DNA from: Bugula neritina
Lineage: Eukaryota > Bryozoa > Gymnolaemata > Cheilostomatida > Bugulidae
Direction: 5' to 3'
Length of the DNA: 64,000 nt
NCBI GenBank assembly: GCA_964035545.1
Contig: OZ037767.1
Coordinates: 3,542,680 to 3,606,679 of the forward strand
The position numbers and the translations under genes were made by a program. The notes below the pieces were generated by a model. It was not told where the DNA came from. It worked only from the letters and a program-made list of their open reading frames with translations, and made no database searches. Positions 13,801-27,195 of the stretch are shown here, one piece after another. Every line of letters begins with the position of its first letter. The stretch's first letter is position 1.

Positions 13801-16800
13801 AAGCGAGATTAAATAACCTGGATAATTTGCAAACAAAAGTTACTCCAAAGTCCAGAGTACTGAGCTATATAGAAATTATATAAATGGGTTTATATATAGC
13901 ATGCAGAGTGTGCTACTTTAGCCCTACTCAAGGATAAGCTACTATAACAACTATTTTTCCGTATAACTGGCTCCATTGATTATAGAAGCCATTAGCATTC
14001 GAGAAGTAGTAGTAAACTTGTGAATGTATGTTGTCACAGCGAGCGAAACAATGAGCCCAAAAAGATTTACTGATGCATGTAGATGATACTAAATGAATGG
14101 GTTTGGTGAAGAGTTAGAAATTTTATCACTTGAGCAAATAACAAAACAATGGGACCGGATCTGCTAGCTAAAGATTAGCTATTAACTTTACAGTAGTTGT
14201 TAGACCAATATGGCTTCCATTACTTGCACCAATTTCTTATTTATTGAGTATGCAAATTTAAAATCAAGTTTTTCTAAAAATATAATTTCTCTGGTTTAAT
14301 TTATTTGGGCTCATTAATATGACGTTAAATTTATTTTTCAAAGATTAAAGTTGATTTATACCTCTATTTGGGTACATAAAATACAAACACTCACATCACA
14401 AACACTTACCCAGCAACCTAGCCTCTTTTGTTGTAACATAATCAAATCAGCTTTAGGATCTTAAATAGTTGTGTCATTGAATGGTTCAGAAAATGAATAA
14501 GCTGAAATGACTAGATATATGACTAAACCCCAACCATTCACACAATCTTCCAAATATCAACTCCTGCTCTTGACAATTAAACAAACAAAGATGTCAAGCT
14601 GCATAAAAACTAACTATTTTTTAGTCTATGCACCATAACTTGTATTTTAGAAAAGAAAAAAGGTATAAAGTGGATAAATGAGTAATATGGGGATATTGAT
14701 GAACTATGTAAACTGAGTAGTACGACTCAAAACAAGAGTGACTCATAGTGAGTGATTAGTCACTGTAAACTGAAGCTGGAATAACAACAATGTTATCACC
14801 ATGAGACAAAGCAGGGCTGTAGTGAACTGATGCAAATATAATTTTATTCAGGATCTGAACAAAGAATTTAACTAATATATTTTAATAATTTTAGATGTCC
14901 TATCCATAAGACAGGAAACAGGTGTGAAAGAGAGTCAAGGAGAAGAACACTCATCCAATCAAATCCATACGACGATTATTCGGTAGGTGTATCTCGAAAA
15001 GTTCTTATTGAACTCTAAATTTTACCCAAAACATGCATAAACATTACAGTTTCATGACCTTCTTTCAATTTCACTAGGAACAAAACAGAAAATGGAGGTA
15101 TGAAAATTGTCAAAGCTAACTAGTATCAATGTTTAGGTGAACCTGCAGCTAAGCTAAATAAGACCTGAAGGTTTAGAGTTTACAGAACTTTTACCCACTG
15201 ATACTGACAATAACAGCTGTTGAATAGCTAGCTCATTCATTGCATCCTGTCTAAATTGTGGATCCAATGATAAATGCCATTCATATAGTGCATGTGCTGT
15301 TGTAGACATCTTTAGTAGCCTTAGTATCTTAACGTTCACAGTAATACATCAATGGTCTAGTACTTAGTACCCATTGCGCATGTATGTATCTTGTAGACAA
15401 ACAGAACTCTGCCATTCATGTCTGGATCAAACTGCTTTAGTGAGCATGTGAAGTTGTAGTGAAACTGCTTTTAGCATGCTATCTTTACCGTAGTATCTTT
15501 ATAGTTCTTTTAGAATAGTAGGTAGGATATTCTGGCAAAAAGTAGTATAAATATGAATTTTCATTTTATTTTATTTGTATAAGAGATTCTTAGATCACCT
15601 CAAGTTAAGGAAAATAAGCATTGATCTTCAAATTCAAAACCTCATTCACTAAAAGTGGTTTACAAAACTGCCTTTTCGAGAGTTTATGTTTTCTGTTCTT
15701 TCCTGGCTAAGAAAAGTTCGAAAATGATCAAACTCTGAAGTAAACCTGAATGAAAAGTTGCGATAATGTTCATTAATACATTGTCAAAGCCCACCCAAAT
15801 GCATACCCCAATGAATTGTCATATATCACAACGCAGACTCTTGAAAGTCTATCAATGATCAATTCATCAAATATCTTTCAGACCACTGTCTATTGTTTCT
15901 TACAATTAGAGCATTTCACGGTACAGAATCAAACACACTTAAGGTGCGATTTAATTACAGTTTTGTTTGCTTGTGTAGATATAACTTGAAGAAGTAGTAG
16001 TTTTCCAGTGCTTGTTCTAACATTAATACCAGATAACAAGGCAACGAGTCTGAGTCAACTTTTTCTGCGGTCATGCTGGGACCTTATTTATTAAGATAAA
16101 AAGCAAATTGGCGAGAGAAGCTGCCGCAAGTAGCATGTAAGAGTTACAATAGCTTGAGAAATGTTTGAGTCTCGGTGCAGAATGAATGCAAATAGCACTG
16201 AGCAAACAGCTTTAGAAATCATTAGCGAGGTTGTTGAAGACCTAGCATTTGCTGATAATTCTATATACAAGTATATTTATTGTTTTACTTAGGCAATACC
16301 ATGCAACTCACTAAAAAACTGAAACTGATAAGAAACTTTATCAGTTATCCTAATTTTAGTCTAGCATTACATGAGTCATCTAAATCTCACTGGCTGCTGC
16401 CAATTTGTACTGAAATACACAGCTCAGCTCTTGGACTGGCTCCTACTGATTGAAATTTATACACTATAATTAGTACAGTAGCTAAGAAAATGTGCATCAA
16501 TATAAAGAAATTGATAAAAACCTCTGCTTTAGGTGAAAAAACATAACAAATTTAATTATTTCAACACATGAGTTATGACTTGTGAATATTATAAAGCACT
16601 ATTTGCAATAAAACTAGTACGGTGCTGCCATTGCAAATAAAATGGTAATACACCATGCGAAACATACCATAGGTAAAATCAACTGTGAAAAAAGTGTGGT
16701 TGAGGAATGCAGGTTTTGATCAAATGAAATGCTAAAAGTTCAGCAAACGCAGTTTTTTGCTAGTTAATAATCACGCACTACTAGCTAGTGGCTAGACCAA

Positions 16801-17097
16801 AAATCAAACAATCTCAAATAAATCAAAATTCACCACCAGATTCTATTTTCGTGTAACCATAACAAATGAATAGATGAAAATTAACAAAATTCCAAAAGGG
16901 TTAGAATTCTATGACTCAATACCACTTCCTTTATCTTTTTGGCTAAACACTTCAAACTACCATAAAAATGTTGCCAGTTAAAACTTTGATTTATTTTGTA
17001 TGCAGACTTATAATAAAAGTGTATTTATTTTGTTTTACAGCAATGGAGCATGAGATGGAGTTCTGTAAGACACAAGAGCCGGTTCCTTAGTTCTTGA
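10807..17097 (+). CDS. Secreted EGF-like growth factor precursor
   Basis: Three exons, 10807-11492, 14895-14982 and 17041-17097, splice in phase to 276 aa. Residues 9-26 are a hydrophobic signal peptide following a basic start. Two furin-type sites follow: RTKR at 46-49 and RVKR at 95-98. Residues 164-183 are Thr/Pro-rich and probably O-glycosylated. The single EGF domain has Cys at 207, 212, 217, 228, 230 and 239 (spacing 4-4-10-1-8) with GNRC closing it, the form seen in EGF-receptor ligands. The exon 1-2 intron splits the domain between Cys4 and Cys5. A short basic tail ends SRFLSS with no membrane helix, so the product should be released rather than shed. EGF ligands are usually membrane-anchored; secreted exceptions include Drosophila Vein and Lymnaea L-EGF. 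Orthology to either is not shown. Introns are 3.4 and 2.1 kb. Confidence 0.82.
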
Positions 17098-17496
17098 CGA
17101 TGCCTGAGGTCAAAAGATCAACAACCTTAAGCCAACTGGCTATGTCTTGTGGAGATGATAGCAATGCCTTAATTATTCTAGTCAAATAGGGCCAACAAAT
17201 CTTGTGCTTATTTGTAAATATTACTGTGGCTTTGCCCCAAAGTTCTTCAGCCTTTCAAGGAACGCTAACGTTCTAACATTTGGTCGACCAAAAGGCGAAA
17301 GTGTATGAGGAACTTGATTACAGAGTTTTGTGGTTGCGAGTTGCAATCATGGTCTATACCTACATCATATTGATAGTACAATCTGGTCTTTAAATCTCTA
17401 ATTATTATAATTCTGCTATTTTTCTGTTGAAAGGCATCAATTTTATGTTGTTTTTTATTTTGAGTAATTTACAATTAGATTTGAATTAAATGGTGC

Positions 17497-17502
17497 AATA
17501 AA
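17497..17502 (+). terminator. Candidate polyadenylation signal, EGF-like gene
   Basis: AATAAA 400 nt past the stop codon; the first clear canonical hexamer downstream of the last exon. Confidence 0.45.
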
Positions 17503-18162
17503 TTCAGAACAAATAAGCTCATACGTTTTGCAAAAACATATTTTGTTGTTGGAGCATGCACGCTACAGTATCCTAAGTATCACAAAGGTCAAGGTTTTGT
17601 TTGCTGATCACCATGGCAGCCATCAAGTGTTATTTCCTGTCGAGTATGAAAGTAAAACATGTTGGGCATGATGTGTATGTACAGTTAGTCTGGAACTACA
17701 GAAATACTTATATGTCAAAATCACTCAAACAGATAATACTTCAGTAAATATAATAATAGAATTCAAAATTTTATTGCATAACATAGAGCAGCACATTTCA
17801 AGCTCTACAATTTATGACTTGAAAAGAATTCAATTAATACATCTTAACACGATTAGGATACAAACTATCTAAGAATATTTACTGTGATTAATTAGGGACA
17901 ACAGGTACTGACTTTATGAAATGGTTAGACAATATAAACCTGTAGATGTGTGAAAGCATATTATGTCGATAAAATATTGTTTCAACCAACTGCCAATACA
18001 CACAGCTCAGCAAATTCATTTTGTAACGAACCCTTTGCAAAGTAGTTGCACAACATCAACAAGCTTGGTATATTAGTTTAATACCACTTTATTGAAAAGC
18101 TTTGCAGAGTGGCAATGGCATTTAAAGCTTGTTTTTAGGAATATTTCAACTTTAAAAAAAAC

Positions 18163-18168
18163 TTTATT
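18163..18168 (-). terminator. Candidate polyadenylation signal, LRRC57
   Basis: AATAAA on the minus strand about 165 nt past the LRRC57 stop. Another copy lies at 17770-17775. Either choice leaves the EGF-like and LRRC57 transcripts ending close together, tail to tail. Confidence 0.45.
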
Positions 18169-18333
18169 TCAGTTAATGTTGATATAAGCAGATATATTAG
18201 CTGAACTAAAAAAATAAGATGCATACCAACAACGTTACAACTGCGTTACATCAAATGTGTTCAAAATAAAGCACATAAGTATAGAGTGTAAAAAAAGAAT
18301 AAATAAGCTGTAAGCTGAACAGCATGAATACAT

Positions 18334-21300
18334 CTAGCCCATCTTTTTCTTAGTTGCCGTGTACCGCTCTTGATACTATAAAAAGAAACCGTGAGAAAAT
18401 TTCAGCTCTGGTTCAATCAAAATCTAATGAACAGATAATTAGGTTGAAGTGAAAGGATTTACAAACATATATTTTAAGCAGCTGGTCTATAAATAGAAAA
18501 GTCTGCTTAGCAGATTTTCTAATTAGATTAAAGTTGCAGTATGCTTCTATTGAAATATCAAGAAGTGCAGGAGTGAAGGCGCTGGTAAGCTAGGATAAAT
18601 ATATAATTTATGTTACATAAAGTAGCAGCTACACTTATACATGACCATACTACACTAGAATGTGATTAATTGATATGCAGATGCATTAATAACTGCAGCC
18701 TCAAGTCAATAGCTATAACCACAACATGCTTAAAACGTGTAGCATACTGTTTCACCTACACCTTAAAAGTTCAGCTCCTGTTAGAGAGACTGAAAGTGAA
18801 AGAGGCTTGCTAGCTGAAATCACTTATAGTATTTCTGCATTGTCATATACACGAAGTATTTAGTTAACGTAAAGGCTAATCCTGATGACGAAACTATAAA
18901 GCAATAATTTACCTCTTCGTATCCATCAAAGTGTGGAAAGTCCTTAGCAGGAAATAGGTTTCCATCAATGGCCAATAAAGCTATGTTTGACTGTTTGAGT
19001 ATTTTAGGGGTAATCATGGCCTTTTCTAAACAGTTCTCCTCTAACCGCAAGACCTTCAATCTCGGGCAATCGGCCACATCCTCCGACAACACCGATATCT
19101 AAATAGAACCACAGCTATGACTATAGCGCTGTTAGCATCAATAATAAGTAGCTACTTAGAATTATAAAAATTGAAATAATCTAGCATGCTATAAGTTATT
19201 AATTATTACCAAGACCAGTTTAATAAACCAGGCGCCAAAGAATTGATACCAAAATACAAAAATTTCAAGGTATTTGGCAAAGAAAGTTTTTCTAATATTT
19301 TTCTCATGGAGATAAGGCGTAGCCGCCAATGTCTCATGTTTTAAGTGCAGTGGAGAAATAGTGCCAATGTGTCTAATGAAGAGCTTGTTCAAATGTTATG
19401 CAACAGTTATTAGCATTACCAATTAGTAGACAAAAATAAATTTTAATAATTTTTTCATACATGTAATGCATTCTCTTTATTAGTGCCAATATCTAAAAAT
19501 GTCTATCCTCCATTGTTCTATTAGATATGCCATTACAGTTAGCAGGACCACGGTGATGAAAGGTAAATATTACAGTTAGCGGCGATGTAGTTTTGATCTC
19601 CTTCATGTACCCAAATTTTAGTTTGAAACTAGGATATGAAAATGCTGGCAATTTTACACAAAACTGACATCGAACATCAATTGCAAGCTACTCTTAAAGT
19701 TGACTTATAATACATAACAAGTACAAAAATAACAAATCTAACAAATAAAACAACTTAAAACGGTAAAAACCAATTACAGTTTTACTGATTTTCACTGATA
19801 TAAGAAGCTAAATTACTTTAAGACTGTGCTATTTTTAGACAAACACACTACTAAATTAATTAATGCTTTAGAAAGAGTCTTGTCAAGAAAATGCTTAAAG
19901 ATGCTATCTCAGACGAAATACTATAGAAACTGCAAGATGTGTAGTAACCAACGGTGACTGCAAACAGATCGTGTTATGCAACATCATACAAACAGGAAAT
20001 CTCGTCTCTATTTACTTTGGATTACATACAGATGATCATAACCGTTAAGAGTGACCTTGCATCAGCCAGTTTAATATTCACATGACATACATATGACTTG
20101 ACATTATTGTAAATGTTCATACGTAGCTACTACAATGACAATCAACATTACAAAACAAACAGTGTAACATTACCTCTAATTACGGCTACATCTATTTAAC
20201 TTTTTAAAATCTAAAGAAACTCATATTTGTTTGATAACAACGGGTCTGTTATCAACAAATATTTGGCCCAGTGCCAAATGTGATGTAACGAGGGTACGTT
20301 TGGATTAGTTTGGCTTGCTGCCACAACTTTTGCTATGGAAGAGTCTTTGAAATTTTACGTTTACCTGAAAAAGGAGGTAATGTTGGTCACGAAAACATTT
20401 TCAACTGTTGACAAACTTTTATATTGGCACTTACAGAAAATAAAAAGTCAAAAATATAATGAATCCTCTACGAAATTACATAACCAGCTCCAACCCCAGT
20501 CATGTTTCATCGTTTTCATACTTAAGGTGAAAAATAGCTTCTTTATTTCCAAAATCTCAGACAATTGCACATTCGAACCTTGATAATGGAATTTATTTCA
20601 AAAAGTCAGGTTTCCAAAACAATTTTAATTGTTTTTTAGAAATTTCTATACAATATCAAGCAAAAGATGTTGACGAGGTTGCAGAGCAAATGCTTTGTTT
20701 CAGCACTGAAATATAAGACAAAAACTCATTTCAAAAATTTTAATAAATCATGATACAGCAATGCACAGCTTATTGGTGGAATATTTTGAGAGCAATTACA
20801 ATGCAGAAAGAATAACAACCCACAAATTTGATTATTTGCCTCTTCAAATCTACATAGTTTTTAGAATAAATCTGGAAACATGAAACAAATATTTTGGCAC
20901 CTGATCAAGTTACATAATATGGAAGTAACAGGTAACAAAGGAGAAATTTAACATATTATGATTGAGCAACAGGTAAACACGCCACAAAGCAGCTTATGGT
21001 GGCAAGTAAGCAAATTCCTATAAGTAAAACCTGTAAGTTTTTTACTGCAACTAAAAAGTTTTCAAGACTAACTGTAAAATTAGAATGTGTATATATTTCT
21101 CCAAGTAAGTCAAATACAAGTATTAAAAAATAATTCCAGCCGAGAAATTCTCATCTGCCAGTGAATATTTTTGCTCTGGAATATCTTGAAACACTTTAGA
21201 AAAAGAAATTTGATAGTTCACCTGTTACTATTTGACTATGGTGTCTATGGTGAGAGTGCAAACAAACAATGACGAAGGTTGCCGAAAGTGTTAGCAAGGA

Positions 21301-24300
21301 TTAAAATCTTACACGACATAAAGAAGTACAAATTTGGGTAGGGTGCTAGTAATTTGTTAGGTAATGCAATATCTAGGCAAGGTACCAAAAAAACAGTGAT
21401 AATGATGAGATATTTTTATCTCTTAGACTAAAATGGAACCAGAAAACGTACTACAACGTTTAGGAAGTTTTGCAATGAATTTATAGCTTCAAGTAAATCC
21501 ATTTACACTCCCGTGGGTCAAAGTCAAAACAGCGGTACCAATAAGAGTAAAACAGGTCTTTAATTTAAGAAAAGCTGAAAAAAATTAGTGAAAATTTAAT
21601 GTTGCATAAATGTCATTAAGTTTTCAGTGGTTTTTGTATACATTTGAACTAATTTTTTTATAAATTTTCAAGAGGCAAAGTTTGCCAACATTCTTTTAAA
21701 TATTTAAAAATAAAATGTAAACATGGTGGGTAAAAACTGGTATTAAACCTTTACTGCATCAAAATTTAGTGGAGTGGACAATATTTACACAAGTTTGCTA
21801 TAACTAAATCTTCAGCCCAAACCTTTGATTTTACAAGAGCATGCACTTACCCCTTTTAATTAGTTAGAGACATTTATCTTTCTTCGGATGGAAATTGGAA
21901 ATCTCAAACATAATGTGCCTTAATGTTTTTATAGACAAAACATTTTATTTGAAGCACTGATAGTGGGGGACAACTTCGAATGATTGGAATGTTAGTTTTG
22001 AAAGTGTAAGAAGTTGAACCGAAATAGTTTCCTTTGTCACGCTTAACTTGGACTTTGCTTCAACTTTTTTAGCATAATAGACTTTAATTTTTAAGGAATT
22101 GACATTCAACAAAGCTCAGTACTAATTCAAACATTTTTTTAACCTATAAGATAAATAAAATTCACATAGAAAATGTAACTACACACAATATTGAAAACAA
22201 GAGTATTATTTTTCAGCCCCCAGCTCAGAATACATAGTGTTATATAACACTATGTATTTTGAGCAGGGAACTGAAAACTAACACTTTTGTCTTCAATATT
22301 GCGTGTAGTAACATGCTCTAAGTGAATTTTATTTATAGTGTTATATATTGTTATATAATGTTACATATTTTATATAACATTATATATTGGGAGCAGCCGT
22401 GGTCTAGGGGTTAGAGCGCTTGCCTAGTAAACACAAAGTCATGGGTTCCAGCCCAGACAAAGGCCATTGGTGTCGTTATGAAGAGCATCCAGTCATAATT
22501 GCTCCTGTGCTTCATCTTAATAAGTCTTTAGCCCAATTCAACAAAAACCCCTTCCATCAGGGGTTTCTCACAGAGATAGTGACTATAAACTTGCATGAGT
22601 TTTATTTTGGGTGATACATTGCTGGTGATGCCTATGATTGCATGTTGTTTAAAACAAAACCTTGGCGGATCAACTGAAGGTCATCTGGTCATCTATGGAA
22701 AACTGCCTAAAAGAATTTCCGAACATTTCAAAAGATACTTGGCAAGCGGTATTTTTTGTGAAGTAGTAAGACCTGATTGTTGTAGGTCTAAAGCTTAAAA
22801 TAATGAATGAATGTAACAAAAGTTTCAATAATTAGATATAATAGCCTGGGCCCAGGTGTGTTGCCTGCCCAGACAATGTGAAATAGGAAACTGTTAAAAG
22901 CTAAACTGGGCCATTATAATACTGTTGACACAATTTCTGTGTTAACAAAATGTAAACATATTTAGGGGCCACAGATAGGTTTAAAACAATAGGAAAAAAA
23001 ATGAGAAGTTTTAAAGGCAGACACTATCAGATGTAGTCTAATGGAAACAGAAGAGAAAAAGTTGGCCACAAGTTGGCTGGAGTTGAGAATAATCATTCTA
23101 CATGATTGCATGCCGAATGATGAATTATGGCATGATACAGCAGACGCTAGAGAGTGCCTGGCTCCGCCAACATGCTCAATGTTACGTAACTCCACGCTTT
23201 GGAATTCCTAAGAGTTGAGTCCCGCCCTCTACATTTCAAACATGGAAGACCTACTCTCATACGTCCTAGGAATTTGGCATTAGACAGCCTTTCAGCTAAC
23301 AAGCGGACAGCATTAATCTCGTTGCTGCTGCTGGCCAAATAGTCGGCAGGCAACATACTTTAAAATTCCCGTTCTTTCAGTCGATTTAGGTATTTTTAGC
23401 GCCAAAAACCTTCACTTTTAAAGCAGTATACCGGGACAACTTTTTATAAAACAATTTCAATAATGCACTGCTCTGTTCCAAGAATCTAACTGCTTACGGA
23501 AAAGAGTTGGGCTTCAGCGAGATGAAATTTATACAAAAATGCATCAATTAATAATTGTTAAAAAGTGATTAATAAATTTAAATAAGCCAATGTGTACTAA
23601 ATATTGCATCCATTACCTACTATTCACAACTTACAACTAAGCATACGCCAGCCTTAAACTGAGATTTCTCAATCTAACCTGATTTTGATTGAGATTAATT
23701 TCAATCGCTTGAATTTCACTGATTCCGTCTGGAACAGCTGTAATGCGATTGCACGACAAATCTATACTGTCCAAGGCTCGTAGAGAGTAAACAGCCGTAG
23801 GGAAGATGGAGAACTGATTCTGGGAGAGAACAAGAGTCTTGAGAGACTTCAGGTTAGTAATGGTTGATGGGAGACTAGAGAGTTGGTTGTCTGACACATT
23901 GAGGGTCTCCAGTTTCTTCAGCCCGCCTATCTCACTGGGTAAACCACCTGTCAAATATAACACACTTTAATCACAAGTCTGGCTTCTGGAAACCTTTTAA
24001 ATACAAATTCTTTATTGATTACGATTTGATCAGTTGATACTCTCAATAGTTCACAGTTAAGCTGCCGAAGTAAGAGAAGCTCGGGATATCCTGTTGTGAC
24101 ATCATCGTTGAAGAGAAGTAACTGGAATAGTGAAATTAGCATTAGAGCTCTGTGCATAGCCTGTGCTACACGGCTATTAATGGCACAGATATCTTAGTTC
24201 AAACAAAACTATATAAGACTCTGAAAATAAGCATCATGTGTATAATTAAAGAACTGATGTGTATATAAAGCTGTAGGTAAGTGTTCTAACACCGCTCTGA

Positions 24301-26655
24301 GTGAAGCAAATTGCCTTAACAGAGTTTACTGGCATCTTGTGTAGTCTGAGAAATTATATCCTTCATCTGTTAATTAGCCATTTTAGACTCTACTCTACAA
24401 ACTTTTTAGCGCTGCAATCCATTTTCTGGTTAGCAACATGTTAAGAAGCAATATGTTAATTCTCATGCACACACCGTTTACAAAGAGATACTGCAAGTAG
24501 TGAGAATACAAATATGCATTTTACAAGAAATGTAGCATTACTACCTAACAAATAAAAGCAATTAATATTTTCAAGCATTATTTATGCACAAATGTCAACA
24601 TTTTATAAACGAAAATGTGATGATTAGTCAAAACAAGTATTTCAGAAATGTTATCTGAGGTGACGAGAGTTGGGAGGCAGAAAAGACAATAAGGTACCAG
24701 AATAAACTTGGCGGTGAGCGACGACTCCGAAACCTCAGTGTAATATATTTAGCTGGTAGTAAGTGCAAGCCTAAGCCTAGAGCCACACGGCGCGTATTTT
24801 CGCATGCGAAAATTGAAACCACAAGTAGCAAAGGCGTCCACTGTAGCGTTAGTGATGCGTGATAAATAAAGCTTTCATTTTTAAATCGCACTCGCTTTCA
24901 ATAAAACGCAATTTACTGGAATTTAGCACTAAAATAAAGAAATTGGGCTCGCTTAATAACTACCAGCCAATTAGGTGACGACGACAGAGACAAGTGCGAA
25001 TGTTTTCTCAACGCGCACAGTGGACACCTTTGCTACTTGTGATTTCAATTTTCGCATGCGAAAATACGCACAGTGTGGCCCTAGGCTAATAGATCAAAAA
25101 TTGTTGTATTTCACAATGAACTACTCAAAGTTTAAAAAACCAACAACTTTTTAAAAAAATCCATCACCAACCCTTAAAACTATGAAAAAGGATTTGGAGA
25201 TATATTAGAGAGCAAATCTGCAGACCTTCTGCCAATTAGCACTCTTCTGCGTCAGTAGAAAGCTTAAAATCTACTCCTTCTAACCAGTGGGAAGATACAT
25301 GTACACTAAATAGTCTATGACAGAAGATGATGAAATGTCTAACAAATGCAATTAATTCCTTCAAGTGTGACATTTTTTACCAATTGTATTATATAGTCTA
25401 GTGTAAAAGTACTATGTACTGCAATGTCATAACATCATATTATATTATACACCTTACCCTCCCTGGCATAGAAATAATAAAAGCCATGCAAAAGCCTTGA
25501 AATCGAAACAACTTTGAAAACATACTGAGTCTGTTGGAGCTGATCTGTAGAGACTTGATCATAGTGAACTGGGAGATGGAGGAGGGAATTGTGGGTATCT
25601 TGTTCTCCGAGATATCCAGCATCCTGAGACTACCGGCTAAACCCTCCACTTCCGCAGGAAACTGAAGTGAGAAACAATAAACTGGACGTGCAATACAACT
25701 CTTCGTGCTTTAAACCAGAGAGTAAATTGATAGGCAAGAGAATGGCTTCCTTTGAAAAGTATTTCATCAGCTTATTTTACAGTGCAATGCTTATTGTACT
25801 GTATAATCCAGATTATGAAGTATACAAGTACTGCTGGGATACACACGCCATGTTCTTAACTCACACCTCAAGCAGTATGGCCTGATTCACAACCAGATTG
25901 GGGATTATGCCAACATCTCTTAAAGACCTGTAGAAGTAGTTGACAGGTAACAAAGAGTAAAATGTTGACTCTGTTATACTGCTACTTACACATGACACCT
26001 ACAGGACAATAACAAACTATGAATCATTCTCATTAATTTACCAAAATAAACAAAGAGATCCCACTTCCTGTGAGCTAAGACTCAAATTTCTCATCTAGTA
26101 CCACTGGGGGAATTGTCTTTCACCATTTTGTAAAGTAAATCTCAATAATATTTTCAAGTTAGAATATAATACGACTGTCTGAGGTGCTTTAGTCTCAATA
26201 GCCTAGGTCCCATAAAATTATTGCATAATATGGGGAGGGTAGGTGTGACAGCCCTGGTGTGTATATTTTAGATTACCGCAGCACATTGCACTCAACATTA
26301 TATTGCAATATCTCCTAAATTATATTACACTATGTACTGGTAGACCCTGACCAAGTAACTAATAAATATCCTTAAAATATATTTAAATTGTTTTCCTGCT
26401 TACTTTTACTATTCAATTCACATTTCAAAATGAAACTAATTGGAGCAGAGATTAATAAAGACAGGAAAGAAAACTCCTAATGATATAGCATATGTGAAAA
26501 GTGACTAGTGCACATGCAATACATGTTACTAAACCTTTGAGTTAAGCTCGTAGTGACGTCAATACTACCTCGTTTAAGTTGAGTTTAGCGAGTTGACAAG
26601 TGCCAGTCTTGCCAGCCATTTCCACATGCTTCTTCACTGTGTTGGCGTTACCCAT
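18334..26655 (-). CDS. LRRC57: Leucine-rich repeat-containing protein 57
   Basis: Five minus-strand exons, 26655-26569, 25661-25526, 23947-23679, 19098-18913 and 18375-18334, join in phase to 239 aa, the same length as human LRRC57 as I recall it. The protein starts MGN, a likely N-myristoylation site as in vertebrates. It runs through LRRs of the xxLPxx type (for example LKTLVLSQNQFSIFP) to the family-specific stretches EINLNQNQ and CPRLKVLRLEENCLE, and ends YTATKKKMG. The biochemical role of LRRC57 is poorly defined; myristoylation predicts membrane association. Intron 3 (4.6 kb) carries a SINE and a palindrome, and intron 2 carries a MITE; coding exons are intact. All introns are GT-AG. 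Convergent with the EGF-like gene to its left. Confidence 0.96.
22151..22336. repeat. 186-bp near-perfect palindrome
   Basis: Two arms of about 93 bp meet without a loop at 22243/22244, where the centre reads CATAGTGTTATATAACACTA. The outer ends are ATAAATAAAATTCAC and its complement. Arm identity by eye is about 85 percent. It sits in LRRC57 intron 3, immediately before an AT-rich stretch and a SINE. A fold-back MITE is the simplest explanation. Confidence 0.85.
22389..22607 (+). repeat. tRNA-derived SINE, copy 1
   Basis: The head contains TGGTCTAGGGGTTAGAGCG (A box) and GGGTTCCAGCCC (B box), as in a tRNA gene. The body includes AAGAGCATCCAGTCATAATT and ends near GACTATAAACTTGCATGAG. A clear relative lies at 59595-59810 on the other strand, so this is a dispersed family. 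It lies on + inside the minus-strand LRRC57 intron 3. The ORFs across it (22420-22798) are not genes. Confidence 0.85.
24776..25085. mobile_element. MITE with about 68-bp terminal inverted repeats
   Basis: The left end starts CCTAGAGCCACAC and the right end, read on minus, CCTAGGGCCACAC. Both ends carry GTATTTTCGCATGCGAAAAT and ACAAGTAGCAAAGG. The 310-bp element has no coding capacity and lies in LRRC57 intron 2. TTCGCATGCGAA inside each arm is itself a perfect palindrome. Target-site duplication is unclear. Confidence 0.85.
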
Positions 26656-26894
26656 TTTAGGAAAAGAAAAATTATTTCGGGAGGTTGGCTACAACACAAG
26701 AAAGTGAGTGAAATTAGCAACACTTCCAGTAATAAAATATCCTGTATATAAAATAAGTATTATATGACAAGAACACATAATATGAGCATATGATGAAAAA
26801 GAGTTGAGTGGGAATGTAATCAATCACCAGGTACGGAATGAGTTGCCTCAGGATGTGAAAGTCCCATGACCTTGCTACTTTCCTAGCCATTTAA

Positions 26895-27046
26895 GTGCAG
26901 TAGTGGAGAAATTGAGATAGCCTAAGTTCTTTAAATTTCTTTATAGATTTTGGTTTGAGGCTCGGTTAAAATTTTTGAGAACATAACTTATTTTGCTACA
27001 TTTCTAATTTAGAACACAGGCTTTTTTAATTTCTCCATCACTGCAC
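26895..27046. mobile_element. Small MITE, family B, copy 1
   Basis: It begins GTGCAGTAGTGGAGAAATTG and ends with the inverted form ...TTTCTCCATCACTGCAC. The 152-bp body shares GAACATAACTT and GCTACATTTCTAAT with copies at 42286 and 42804. It lies upstream of the LRRC57 start codon on that gene's 5' side and may fall in its promoter or 5' UTR intron. Confidence 0.8.
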
Positions 27047-27195
27047 CGACCTCTTCCTAGCTTACCCAACACCCCGTGCACTCGGTTTCAAGACACAACA
27101 GTTGAAAAAATTAGTGTAAAAAGTTTCCAAACCAGGAAATTGTTTAGCTAACTACCCGCAACTCAATTGTACTATAGAACAGTTCTGTGGCTTGC

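Noticed and set aside
22420-22798. Two overlapping ORFs (64 and 67 aa)
   Set aside because: They run through the tRNA-derived SINE and its flank.
25867-25927. Minus-strand exon-like segment in LRRC57 intron 1 (SLRDVGIIPNLVVNQ)
   Set aside because: It has acceptor and donor, but its 61-bp length would shift the frame of the downstream exons, and LRRC57 aligns end to end without it.
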